The notes under the pieces: model-generated
Database searches by the model: none
What the model was told of the DNA's origin: nothing
The model's input: only the letters and a program-made list of their open reading frames with translations
Made by a program: the position numbers and the translations under genes
Shown: piece by piece, positions 1 to 7,547 of the stretch
Layout: each line of letters starts with the position of its first letter
Numbering within the stretch: the stretch's first letter is position 1
Assembly (NCBI GenBank): GCA_021798015.1
Contig: JAJZYP010000007.1
Span: 1-37,566 of the forward strand
Source: a bacterium
GTDB lineage: Bacteria; SZUA-79; Acidulodesulfobacterales; Acidulodesulfobacteraceae
DNA length: 37,566 nt
Direction: 5' to 3'

Positions 1-622
1 CGCGAAATTTATTTATAATAAAACCCTTAATTAGCCTTCTCCATTTTAACGGAAGCAATTTAACCGTTCCAAAAATAGAGGCAAACACGCCGCCTCTTTC
101 GATATCGGCAACCAAAATAACAGGAATACCATAAACTTCGGCAAAACCCATATTTGCAATATCAAATTTGAATAGATTGATTTCTGCGGGACTTCCAGCA
201 CCCTCAAGTATTATCAGGTCGTTGTCTTGCGCTAAAAATTCAAAACTTTCTTTGGCCTTTTTAAGGAAATAATCTTTTTTCTTGTTATAATTATTAAAAT
301 CCATATTACCGTGGAATTTCCCCTCCACTATTAAGTGCATATTATAATTCGAAGAGGGTTTTATTAAAATAGGATTTATCTGTCTTATAGGATTTTTAAA
401 AGCCGCTTCGGACTGAACAGCTTGGGAAACGGCAATCTCAAAGCCATCATCAGTAACAAAGCTGTTTAAAGACATATTTTGAGATTTAAAGGGGGATGAA
501 TTATAACCTTCTGTTGAAAAATATCTCAAAAAACCGGTCGTCAAAGCGCTTTTCCCTGCGGAACTTGTTGTTCCCTGTATCATAAAATATTTAGCTTTAC
601 CGGGAAAATTAATGTTTTTCAT
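1..622 (-). CDS. cobQ: Cobyric acid synthase, N-terminal part (cut by window edge)
   Basis: Glutamine-dependent amidation of adenosylcobyrinic acid a,c-diamide to cobyric acid in cobalamin synthesis. The frame is open from an ATG at 622 to the window edge, giving 207 residues. Residues 16-25 (QGTTSSAGKS) form the dethiobiotin-synthetase-like P-loop. LEGAGSPAEINL and the following ADIERGGVFAS stretch are hallmarks of CobQ/CbiP. The C-terminal glutamine amidotransferase domain with its catalytic Cys is outside the window, so completeness cannot be judged. The ATG overlaps the stop of the HD-GYP gene (ATGA, 619-622). This implies translational coupling, and no strong separate Shine-Dalgarno is visible. 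No other cobalamin gene is seen here. Assignment is secure; only the extent is unknown. Confidence 0.93.
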   Translation of the reverse strand, partial: MKNINFPGKAKYFMIQGTTSSAGKSALTTGFLRYFSTEGYNSSPFKSQNMSLNSFVTDDGFEIAVSQAVQSEAAFKNPIRQINPILIKPSSNYNMHLIVEGKFHGNMDFNNYNKKKDYFLKKAKESFEFLAQDNDLIILEGAGSPAEINLFKFDIANMGFAEVYGIPVILVADIERGGVFASIFGTVKLLPLKWRRLIKGFIINKFR

Positions 623-2508
623 TCAAAACTTTCTTTTCGCAAATTTAAATCTTTAATAACAACTTTCAGGAACGCATTTACCACTTTCGGGTCAAATTGA
701 GTTCCTGAACATTTTTTTATTTCATCTAAAGCGGTCTGAATAGGACGGGCTTTCCGATAAGGTCTATCGGTGGTCATAGCGTCAAATGTGTCGATAACGG
801 CAATTATTCTTGAAATAATCGGTATCTCTTCGCCTTTTAGTTTATCGGGATAACCTTTGCCGTCAAATCTTTCTTGATGGTGCAATACCTCGTTTGCAAT
901 AGGGGTTAAAAATTTTATCTTTTTTAGCATATTATAACCTATCTCCGGGTGTTTTTTCATCTCTGCGTATTCCTCGTCGGTCAGCTTTCCCTGTTTATTT
1001 AATATTGAATCCCTTATTCCAATCTTACCGACATCGTGAAGCGCTGCCGCATATCTTATATTTTTAACACCGTTTTCACCCAAACCAAGCTTCCTGGCAA
1101 CTTCTACTCCATAATTAATCAATCTGTCTCCATGTGTCCTTGTATATGCATCTCTTGCCTCGATGGCTTCGGATATCGAGTTTATGGCGTCAAAATGGGC
1201 TTCTTCGATATAATCCACCATCTGCGCATTTGAAATCGCAACCGAGATTATATCTGAAAGGCTGGATATAAAATCCACTGTTTCGACGGAGTAATTAGTC
1301 TCTTTATTGTTAAAAAGAAATATCATTCCCAGAAAATCTTTATCCGTCTTAACAGGTATCGTAAGAAATACAGAGCTTGCGCCGTCCTCCGAATATTTAT
1401 CAATATTTTTTAGTATATAATCTTCAATGTTATCTTTATTATTTTTATTATCTTGACCCTGTTTATAATGAACAATGGTGGGATAGCTTGTGTTTAAACT
1501 TTTTACACAAGAACACTCTTTTAATTTAAAAGAGCTTGGAATATCGCCCTCCACGCCACCCTTCGGGCCCTCATCAAGAGGGAGAGCATCAGGGGTATTC
1601 TGGTATTCCTCTAATCCATAACTTTCTAATCCATAACTTTTAAATAATTTTAGGGTTATACCGCGTAAATAAGGACAAAGGACACATTTCTGCAATATTT
1701 TGTTTCTGGGCGGACACTTTACAAACAGACATTCAAAATCGGTCAGAGTATAGCAATTTACGAAACCGCCATAAATTGAACATCCCTTCATATTGCAGTT
1801 AAAAAATTCATAACAGGGCTTAACTGAGGCTTCATCCTTAAAATAGACCAAAGATATACTCGCTTTGGTGAAATCCATAAGGCTTTTAATGGAATAGTCA
1901 AGAACACTAACAAGGTCTAAAGACGAGGAAACAAGCCTCGAAACCCCAAGCAAATTTTCCACCTTCCGGCTTTCTTCCTTTTGTCTTAAGTATAAAAAAT
2001 TTGCGTTTTCATACAGGGTAAGGTTGTATATAAAAACCCCGCCCATTAAGGCTATGAACTTGGCTATTTCAATCTCTTCTTCGCTAAATTCGTAAGGTGT
2101 CCCGGTATATACATTTAACGCGCCTAAAACCAATGAGCCTGCATATATAGGCACGCTTAAAATAGAAGCCATTCCCGAAAACTGCCTTTCCAATTCATAA
2201 TATATATCGGATAAGTCAGATTTAATATCTTTGCTTATCAGGGGTTCCCCATTTTCCACGACAGAGCCGATAATTCCCTCTCCTATCATTGTTTCAAAAT
2301 CCTTTTTTATAAATTTGCCGTCCTTGTAAAATTCGATGCATTTTATGGTCTCCGTTTCCTCTATGAGCATAAATATCGTAATAAGATCACACTTTATAAA
2401 GGTATTGGCAGTAATAGCTATCTTTTCATAAATTTCCTCGATCGAACTTTTGGAAATAAGGTCTTTTGAAATAAAATATGCAATATCAGGATATTTTACC
2501 ATCGTCAA
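619..2508 (-). CDS. GAF-GAF-HD-GYP signalling protein, probable c-di-GMP phosphodiesterase
   Basis: Likely hydrolyses cyclic di-GMP in response to a ligand or redox cue. The protein has 629 residues and no membrane segment or signal peptide. A GAF domain covers about 20-165, a short helix 165-190, and a second GAF-like region about 190-430. The HD-GYP domain covers about 435-620: HD at H491-D492, HH at 543-544, and GKGYP ending at 554. The second GAF region holds a cysteine cluster (C232, C238, C243, C252, C260, C265, C275, C278, plus C332 and C334). It resembles the CWEx3C-type cysteine motifs of many deltaproteobacterial signalling proteins. Residues 291-323 contain a tandem SYGLE repeat and a GC-rich insert. 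The start is TTG at 2508, with GGAAGG 10 nt upstream. An ATG two codons later (2502) is the alternative but sits 16 nt from that site. The gene overlaps cobQ by ATGA. Confidence 0.9.
   Translation of the reverse strand: MTMVKYPDIAYFISKDLISKSSIEEIYEKIAITANTFIKCDLITIFMLIEETETIKCIEFYKDGKFIKKDFETMIGEGIIGSVVENGEPLISKDIKSDLSDIYYELERQFSGMASILSVPIYAGSLVLGALNVYTGTPYEFSEEEIEIAKFIALMGGVFIYNLTLYENANFLYLRQKEESRKVENLLGVSRLVSSSLDLVSVLDYSIKSLMDFTKASISLVYFKDEASVKPCYEFFNCNMKGCSIYGGFVNCYTLTDFECLFVKCPPRNKILQKCVLCPYLRGITLKLFKSYGLESYGLEEYQNTPDALPLDEGPKGGVEGDIPSSFKLKECSCVKSLNTSYPTIVHYKQGQDNKNNKDNIEDYILKNIDKYSEDGASSVFLTIPVKTDKDFLGMIFLFNNKETNYSVETVDFISSLSDIISVAISNAQMVDYIEEAHFDAINSISEAIEARDAYTRTHGDRLINYGVEVARKLGLGENGVKNIRYAAALHDVGKIGIRDSILNKQGKLTDEEYAEMKKHPEIGYNMLKKIKFLTPIANEVLHHQERFDGKGYPDKLKGEEIPIISRIIAVIDTFDAMTTDRPYRKARPIQTALDEIKKCSGTQFDPKVVNAFLKVVIKDLNLRKESFE
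1546..1591. repeat. GC-rich palindromic segment inside the HD-GYP gene
   Basis: About 46 bp, much more GC-rich than the surrounding gene, read in frame as residues about 306-323. It contains GGGCCC (565-570 in the 1500s) and a 5-bp hairpin, CCCTC (1568-1572) with GAGGG (1578-1582) around ATCAA. It sits in the linker between the cysteine cluster and the end of the second GAF region, where an insertion would be tolerated. It looks like an in-frame repeat element rather than domain sequence. Whether it is repeated elsewhere in the genome cannot be seen here. Confidence 0.45.
1611..1640. repeat. Perfect 15-bp tandem duplication (two copies)
   Basis: Two identical adjacent copies of CTAATCCATAACTTT at 1611-1625 and 1626-1640. 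They encode a doubled SYGLE in the HD-GYP protein (residues 291-300). The frame is kept because the unit is five codons. It lies 19 bp from the GC-rich palindromic segment, so this linker appears to be mutationally active. Confidence 0.85.
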
Positions 2509-2573
2509 ATAAACTAAACCTTCCTAACGGTCTATTTTAAAAATGTTAAACATATTTTTATATATAGCATAAG

Positions 2574-2602
2574 CTTATATCATATATTTAACCATTTTTC
2601 AA
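2574..2602 (-). promoter_or_regulatory. Sigma-70-type promoter for the HD-GYP-cobQ unit
   Basis: On the minus strand, TTGAAA (2602-2597) is followed by exactly 17 nt and TATAAG (2579-2574). The predicted transcript starts near 2567 with a leader of about 59 nt before the TTG at 2508. It lies in the 130-bp gap after accA, in which no clear terminator is seen. Confidence 0.6.
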
Positions 2603-2638
2603 TTAATATTTAATCCCTAAATACCGAATTTGAAATAA

Positions 2639-3592
2639 TTAATATCCGGTAAATTTTTCGATCCTGTCGTTTCTTAAGGTTTCACCGTCATATTTTTTAA
2701 GATCATCAAGGTTAGAAGCAATAGCCATTTTTATATTATTAGAAGTTAAGACCTTATTCTTATGAGCCCCGCCAAGCGGTTCCGGTATAATACTGTCAAT
2801 AACCTTTAAATCATAAAGGTCTTTTGCGGTAAGTTTTAGCGAATTGGCAGCTTCCTCGGTTTTAGAGATATCTTTATATAATATCGAGGCGCAGCCTTCG
2901 GGGGATATTACCGAATAAATCGAATACTCCAGCATTAGCACCCTATTGCCAGTTCCAAAAGCAAGCGCGCCGCCGCTTCCGCCCTCGCCTATAATAATGG
3001 ATATAACCGGTACTTTGACATTTAATAAGGTATAAATGGTTTTTGCAATAGCTTCGGACTGCCCCCTCTCTTCCGCCCCTAAGCCAGGATAAGCCCCTGG
3101 GGTATCGATTAATGTTACGATAGGAATGGAATATTTATCGGCTAATTTAAAAAGTCTCTGCGCTTTCCTATAACCTTCAGGATGAGGCATACCAAAATTT
3201 CTGCACATTTTATCTTTTGTATTGCGCCCTTTTTGATGTCCGACTATCAATACTCTTTGTATATAGTTATCACCTTTGATAAAACAGAAACCGCCTACGA
3301 CTGCTTTATCATCCATAAAAAGCCTGTCGCCGTGAAACTCTGTAAAATTTTCCGTTATCAGCTCTATGTAATCAAGGGTGTACGGCCTTAAAGGGTGTCT
3401 AGATAGCTGAGTTATATGCCAATTACTGATATTTTTAAATATATCTTTTATAAGCTTATCCCGTTTAGCTTCAAGATTTCTTATCTCATCGTCAACATTT
3501 GTGATACCGCTAAGATTAAAAGTTTTAAGCTCTTCTATCTTTTGGTCTAATTCGATTATCGGTTTTTCAAAATCAAGATATTGCAAAGCCAT
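2639..3592 (-). CDS. accA: Acetyl-CoA carboxylase carboxyltransferase subunit alpha
   Basis: Alpha half of the carboxyltransferase that moves CO2 from carboxybiotin to acetyl-CoA, giving malonyl-CoA for fatty-acid synthesis; the partner is AccD. The 317 residues match the usual length of about 315-320. Visible family features are the N-terminal helical pair, TELITENFTEFHGDR-type sequence, IDTPGAYPG, and the oxyanion-type glycines in GEGGSGGALAFG followed by VISPEGCASIL. The start is ATG at 3592, 75 bp after the dnaE stop. A dnaE-accA neighbourhood also occurs in E. coli. accD and accBC are not in the window. The 75-bp gap is very AT-rich, and I could not find a convincing promoter in it. Confidence 0.97.
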   Translation of the reverse strand: MALQYLDFEKPIIELDQKIEELKTFNLSGITNVDDEIRNLEAKRDKLIKDIFKNISNWHITQLSRHPLRPYTLDYIELITENFTEFHGDRLFMDDKAVVGGFCFIKGDNYIQRVLIVGHQKGRNTKDKMCRNFGMPHPEGYRKAQRLFKLADKYSIPIVTLIDTPGAYPGLGAEERGQSEAIAKTIYTLLNVKVPVISIIIGEGGSGGALAFGTGNRVLMLEYSIYSVISPEGCASILYKDISKTEEAANSLKLTAKDLYDLKVIDSIIPEPLGGAHKNKVLTSNNIKMAIASNLDDLKKYDGETLRNDRIEKFTGY

Positions 3593-3667
3593 AAATTAAT
3601 TCCATTTATCATTTTATTATTTATTCAAAACAAAATATTGTTATTTTATATTAATTATTCATATTAA

Positions 3668-6600
3668 TTATGCAATATTTAAGTACCTGCACAACGGTTT
3701 AGATTTAAGCAATTCCTTATCGATAGAAATATTATCGTTTAAAACAACCTCGTAACCTGCCGCTTTTAAAATCACCTTATTATTCCCTTTTGAGTTGTAT
3801 AAGGCATCTTTTAACTCAACCAAAAAACCCCTTAATGCGTCGCTATCATAGGGAATTTCCCTTTCGGTTATTTCGATAACGCATGTTGGGGATAGCTGAG
3901 CTTGCGCCTCGTTAGTTTTTACCGTTGATACATCAACATCAAAATGGATTCCCGCCTTCGCGGGAATGGCAAGACCATTTGGTTTTACCGTTGATATATC
4001 GATATTATCCTTTTGTTTAATTTTATAGCTATCCAAAAACTCAATCTTTTCTCCTATAATTTTAACATTAAGTTCTATATCGCTTTCACTTATATTACCT
4101 ATTTTATTGTTTGAGGCGAGGTTGTCTCCGCCGGCCATGCGGACCGCCACCGCCGGACCGGCGTCTCGCCAGCCCTCGGCGCTCCTATAATTTTCTTCGT
4201 CAAAATCATCATCTAAATCACCATTATTCTTCACTGCTTCAACAATCCCGTTTTTCTTATTATCACTAATTACCGCTAATCCGGAGAAATCAACCTTCCC
4301 TGTCAAAACCACCGGTTCGTTTGTATCAAAAATAGATTCAAAGCGCCGGTAATCTTTAGGGAAAAATACAACCTGAATATTTAAATTTTTATCGTTTAAT
4401 ACAAACGATGCCATTTTTTCATTATTTTTAGTTTTATGAATTTTTAACTGATTTATGACCCCGCAAATTGTATAACTGTCATCTTTTGCTTTCCCCCCGG
4501 AACTCAAATATTTATTCACAACATCCACTATATTCCCTTCGCAGATAAGTTTAATTTTTTCCTCATACCCGTCTAAAGGATGCCCTGATAGATAAAATCC
4601 TAAAGACTCTTTCTCATAAGCAAGCACCGATTTTTTATCATCCTTCCTATCCTCCGCCATAAAAACTATATCTCCATCCCCCTTCTCATTTTCAACATTG
4701 TCTCCAAAAAGCGGGAGTTCAAACTGATCCGAGTTTCTTTTTTCCTTCTGAAAATTAGCTTCTTCCATCACAGTTTCGATATTATTCAGCATCCATTTTC
4801 TGGACTCCCCGTTTATATCGAGAGCTCCGCTTTTTATTAAGCTTTCAATCGTTCTTTTATTTACCTTTCTTGTATCAACCCTTGAACAAAAATCGAGCAG
4901 ACCTTTAAATAAACCGTCTTGCCGTATTTGCAAAATGGAGTCAATCGCAGACTTGCCCACATTTTTAACGGCTCCCAAACCTACCCTTATTGCAAGTCCG
5001 TTACCGTTGTTGCTAACGATTGTGAATCTTTCCGTTGAATAGTTGACTGAAGGAGGCAATATCGAGCTTAGCACAAACGGCGCTTCGCAACTATAGGAAC
5101 CGGATTTTGCTTCATTGATTATCTTTGCCAATTTATCGGTATTAGACATTTCGCTTGATAAAAGGGCTGCGGTAAAATGCTCTTTATAATTTGCCTTCAA
5201 ATAGGCAGTCATATATGCGATATATGCGTAAGCCGTCGAATGTGATTTATTAAAACCGTATTCGCCAAACTTTGTAATTAACGAAAAAATCTTTTCCGCT
5301 TTGTTTTTCTCTATCCCCTTATTTTTACACCCGTTAATGAATTTATCTTTCATCTGGCTTATAAGTTCAGCTTGTTTCTTGCCGACACCCTTCCTTAGAA
5401 CATCTGCCTCTCCCATAGAAAATCCCGCAAGGGAGGTCGCAATTTTCATTATTTGCTCTTGATAGAGTATCACACCGTAAGTATCGCTCAGTATGTCCTT
5501 TAATAAAGGATGAATATAGCGTATTTTAACTCTTCCGTGCTTTGCGTTAATAAAATCATCTACCATCCCGCTTCCAAGCGGTCCCGGCCTATATAAAGCA
5601 ACAAGAGGAATTAAATCTTCAAAAGAGTTTGGGGCTAGTTTTTTTATCAACTCTTTCATACCTGAACTTTCAAGCTGAAATACCCCCGTAGTATCCCCCG
5701 AAGATAAAAGTTTATAAGTTTTTTGATCATTTAGATCTATATCGTATATATCGAAATCTTTCCCTTCATAGTTTATAAGTTTGATAGCCTCATTCATTAC
5801 CGTAAGCGTTTTTAACCCCAAAAAATCAAATTTGATAAATCCTAATTTTTCTATATCTTGTCCCGTATATTGAGTTGTTATAACATCCGTTTCTTTTGAA
5901 CCCTTGTATAAAGGCATAAAGTGAAGGATAGGTTCGTTAGATATTACGACGCCTGCGGCATGGGTGCTGGCATGCCTTGCAAGTCCTTCAAGCCTTCTGG
6001 CTATTTCGATTAACTTTTTAACTTTAAAATCTATATTTATTAAATTTTGAAGTTTAGGCTCTTCTTTAATGGCTTCTTCGAGTGTAATACCAAGGGTGTT
6101 CGGAACAAGTTTGGCTATTTTATCAACCTCGGCATAAGGCATATTAAGCGCCCTTCCTGTATCCCTTATGGCAGCCCTTGCCTGCATTGTTCCAAATGTG
6201 ATTATTTGAGAGACATTTTCCTCTCCATATTTTCCGGAAACATATTTAATTACCTCATCCCTTCCGTTTACACAAAAATCAGAATCTATATCGGGCATGC
6301 TGATTCGTTCCGGATTAAGAAATCTTTCAAACATTAAATCATATTTAATCGGATCTATGTCCGTAATACTTAAACAATATGCTACAAGACTCCCTGCTGC
6401 AGAACCTCTTCCCGGTCCAACCGGAATATCGTTATTTTTTGCATACCTGATAAAATCGGAAACTATTAAAAAATATCCGGCAAAATTGGATTTTTTAATA
6501 ACTTCTATTTCCATATTCAGTCTTTTTTCGTAGACTTCCGTATTATTTAAGTATGATTCTTTTGCCATTTTGGTTGGATTTTTTATAAATCTTTCATCAA

Positions 6601-7540
6601 ATCCTTCTTTTACTTTTTTTTCAAAAAAATCAAGAATAGACATGTAAGGCTCTGCGTGGTCATTATTAGTTTCTTTAATTATAAACTGCGGAAAATGGTG
6701 TCCTTCTTTAAGTTTAAAAGAAAAATTACATTTATCTTCTATTATTTTTGTGTTGGAAATGGATTCAACGGGATACTCGCGAAATAAATCTATCATCTCT
6801 TCCTGTGATTTAAAATATAAATCCTTTGTCGAAAACCTCATTCTATCTTTGTCTTCTATTGTTTTTCCCGTTTGAATACATAAAAGAACATCGTGAGCCT
6901 CATAATCGTCTTTTAAAAGATAATGGCAATCATTGGTCGCAACAAGAGGAACACCATATTTTTTGGACAATTCCACCATTCCGATGTTTGCTATTTTTTG
7001 TTCTTCTATACCCTGCACCTGCATTTCTAAATAAAAATCATCGCCAAATAAATCCAAGTAATATTGAAGGCTCTTTTCTGCCAAATCCATTTTGCCTTGA
7101 ATTAAATTATAAGGTATTTCTCCCTTTAAACAGGCGGACAATGCAATTAAACCGTTATGGTTTTCTTTTAAAATTTTTTTATCTATTCTTGGCTTATAAT
7201 AAAAGCCAAGTGTATAAGATTTTGATATAAGTTTTGAAAGATTTTGATACCCCTCTTCATTTTTAGCAAGTAAAATCAAATGATAATATAATTTTTCATT
7301 TGAATTTTTAAGCGTCATATCCGATCTTGAGACATACATCTCGCATCCTATTATAGGTTTAACGGATTTTTTTAAAGCCTTTTCGTAAAATTCGATAGCG
7401 CCGAACATATTTCCATGATCGGTAATTGCCGCGGCAGACATATTGAACTCTATAGCCTTGTTTATAATATCGTCAATTTTAATAGCTCCGTCTAAAAGAC
7501 TGTAATGCGAATGTAAATGAAGATGAACAAATTTATCCAT
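3668..7540 (-). CDS. dnaE: DNA polymerase III subunit alpha
   Basis: Replicative polymerase. The N-terminal PHP domain keeps an apparently complete metal-binding set (H6/H8/H10/H12 region, D17, D41-H42, E67), unlike the degenerate PHP of E. coli. The polymerase core shows GPGRGSAAGSLVAY and the catalytic PDIDSDF near residues 416-422, then FDFLGLKTL with the third Asp. A helix-hairpin-helix region and an OB fold (about 1020-1100, starting YTICGVINQLKIH) follow, then a C-terminal tau-binding-type domain. At 1290 residues it is about 130 longer than E. coli DnaE. Much of the excess is the linker between about 1110 and 1215, which contains repeat-like inserts. The start is ATG at 7540, with GGGAG about 10 nt upstream overlapping the guaA stop region. 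No separate epsilon subunit is seen here. Confidence 0.96.
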   Translation of the reverse strand: MDKFVHLHLHSHYSLLDGAIKIDDIINKAIEFNMSAAAITDHGNMFGAIEFYEKALKKSVKPIIGCEMYVSRSDMTLKNSNEKLYYHLILLAKNEEGYQNLSKLISKSYTLGFYYKPRIDKKILKENHNGLIALSACLKGEIPYNLIQGKMDLAEKSLQYYLDLFGDDFYLEMQVQGIEEQKIANIGMVELSKKYGVPLVATNDCHYLLKDDYEAHDVLLCIQTGKTIEDKDRMRFSTKDLYFKSQEEMIDLFREYPVESISNTKIIEDKCNFSFKLKEGHHFPQFIIKETNNDHAEPYMSILDFFEKKVKEGFDERFIKNPTKMAKESYLNNTEVYEKRLNMEIEVIKKSNFAGYFLIVSDFIRYAKNNDIPVGPGRGSAAGSLVAYCLSITDIDPIKYDLMFERFLNPERISMPDIDSDFCVNGRDEVIKYVSGKYGEENVSQIITFGTMQARAAIRDTGRALNMPYAEVDKIAKLVPNTLGITLEEAIKEEPKLQNLINIDFKVKKLIEIARRLEGLARHASTHAAGVVISNEPILHFMPLYKGSKETDVITTQYTGQDIEKLGFIKFDFLGLKTLTVMNEAIKLINYEGKDFDIYDIDLNDQKTYKLLSSGDTTGVFQLESSGMKELIKKLAPNSFEDLIPLVALYRPGPLGSGMVDDFINAKHGRVKIRYIHPLLKDILSDTYGVILYQEQIMKIATSLAGFSMGEADVLRKGVGKKQAELISQMKDKFINGCKNKGIEKNKAEKIFSLITKFGEYGFNKSHSTAYAYIAYMTAYLKANYKEHFTAALLSSEMSNTDKLAKIINEAKSGSYSCEAPFVLSSILPPSVNYSTERFTIVSNNGNGLAIRVGLGAVKNVGKSAIDSILQIRQDGLFKGLLDFCSRVDTRKVNKRTIESLIKSGALDINGESRKWMLNNIETVMEEANFQKEKRNSDQFELPLFGDNVENEKGDGDIVFMAEDRKDDKKSVLAYEKESLGFYLSGHPLDGYEEKIKLICEGNIVDVVNKYLSSGGKAKDDSYTICGVINQLKIHKTKNNEKMASFVLNDKNLNIQVVFFPKDYRRFESIFDTNEPVVLTGKVDFSGLAVISDNKKNGIVEAVKNNGDLDDDFDEENYRSAEGWRDAGPAVAVRMAGGDNLASNNKIGNISESDIELNVKIIGEKIEFLDSYKIKQKDNIDISTVKPNGLAIPAKAGIHFDVDVSTVKTNEAQAQLSPTCVIEITEREIPYDSDALRGFLVELKDALYNSKGNNKVILKAAGYEVVLNDNISIDKELLKSKPLCRYLNIA
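3917..4006. repeat. Imperfect 24-bp direct repeat in the dnaE linker
   Basis: TTTTACCGTTGATA plus ten further bases at 3917-3940 and again at 3983-4006, about 19 of 24 identical, 66 bp apart. The copies encode DVDVSTVK and DIDISTVK, and they flank the palindrome at 3948-3967. They could be the product of a duplication that accompanied the insertion of the palindromic element. Confidence 0.7.
3948..3967. repeat. 20-bp perfect inverted repeat, ATTCCC-N8-GGGAAT type, inside dnaE
   Basis: ATTCCCGC (3948-3955) and GCGGGAAT (3960-3967) form a perfect 8-bp stem around CTTC. The pattern ATTCCC-N8-GGGAAT is that of the Neisseria dRS3 element; similar units occur dispersed in other proteobacteria. Here it is translated in frame as about LAIPAKAGI (dnaE residues 1191-1199) between the OB fold and the C-terminal domain. 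Confidence 0.75.
4115..4170. repeat. GC-rich imperfect palindrome inside dnaE
   Basis: The outer arms are GGCGAG (4115-4120) and CTCGCC (4165-4170). The inner arms are CGCCGG (4129-4134) and CCGGCG (4158-4163), extended by CC/GG across one bulged A. The GC-rich stretch continues to about 4193 within a strongly AT-rich gene. It is read in frame as about residues 1116-1142, rich in A, G and R, and is unlike any DnaE domain sequence known to me. Confidence 0.6.
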
Positions 7541-7547
7541 AAAATTA

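Noticed and set aside
2509-2638. Intrinsic terminator after accA
   Set aside because: The only hairpin (ATATAAGC-TTAT-GCTATAT) is AT-rich, bulged and not followed by a clean T run; its sequence overlaps the promoter.
3948-3967. Hairpin in dnaE as a transcription terminator
   Set aside because: It is inside a coding region, palindromic without a T run on the minus strand, and matches a known dispersed-repeat pattern better.
6826-7230. 134-codon plus-strand ORF opposite dnaE
   Set aside because: Phe/Leu/Tyr/His-rich antisense frame of the PHP and polymerase region; no start signal.
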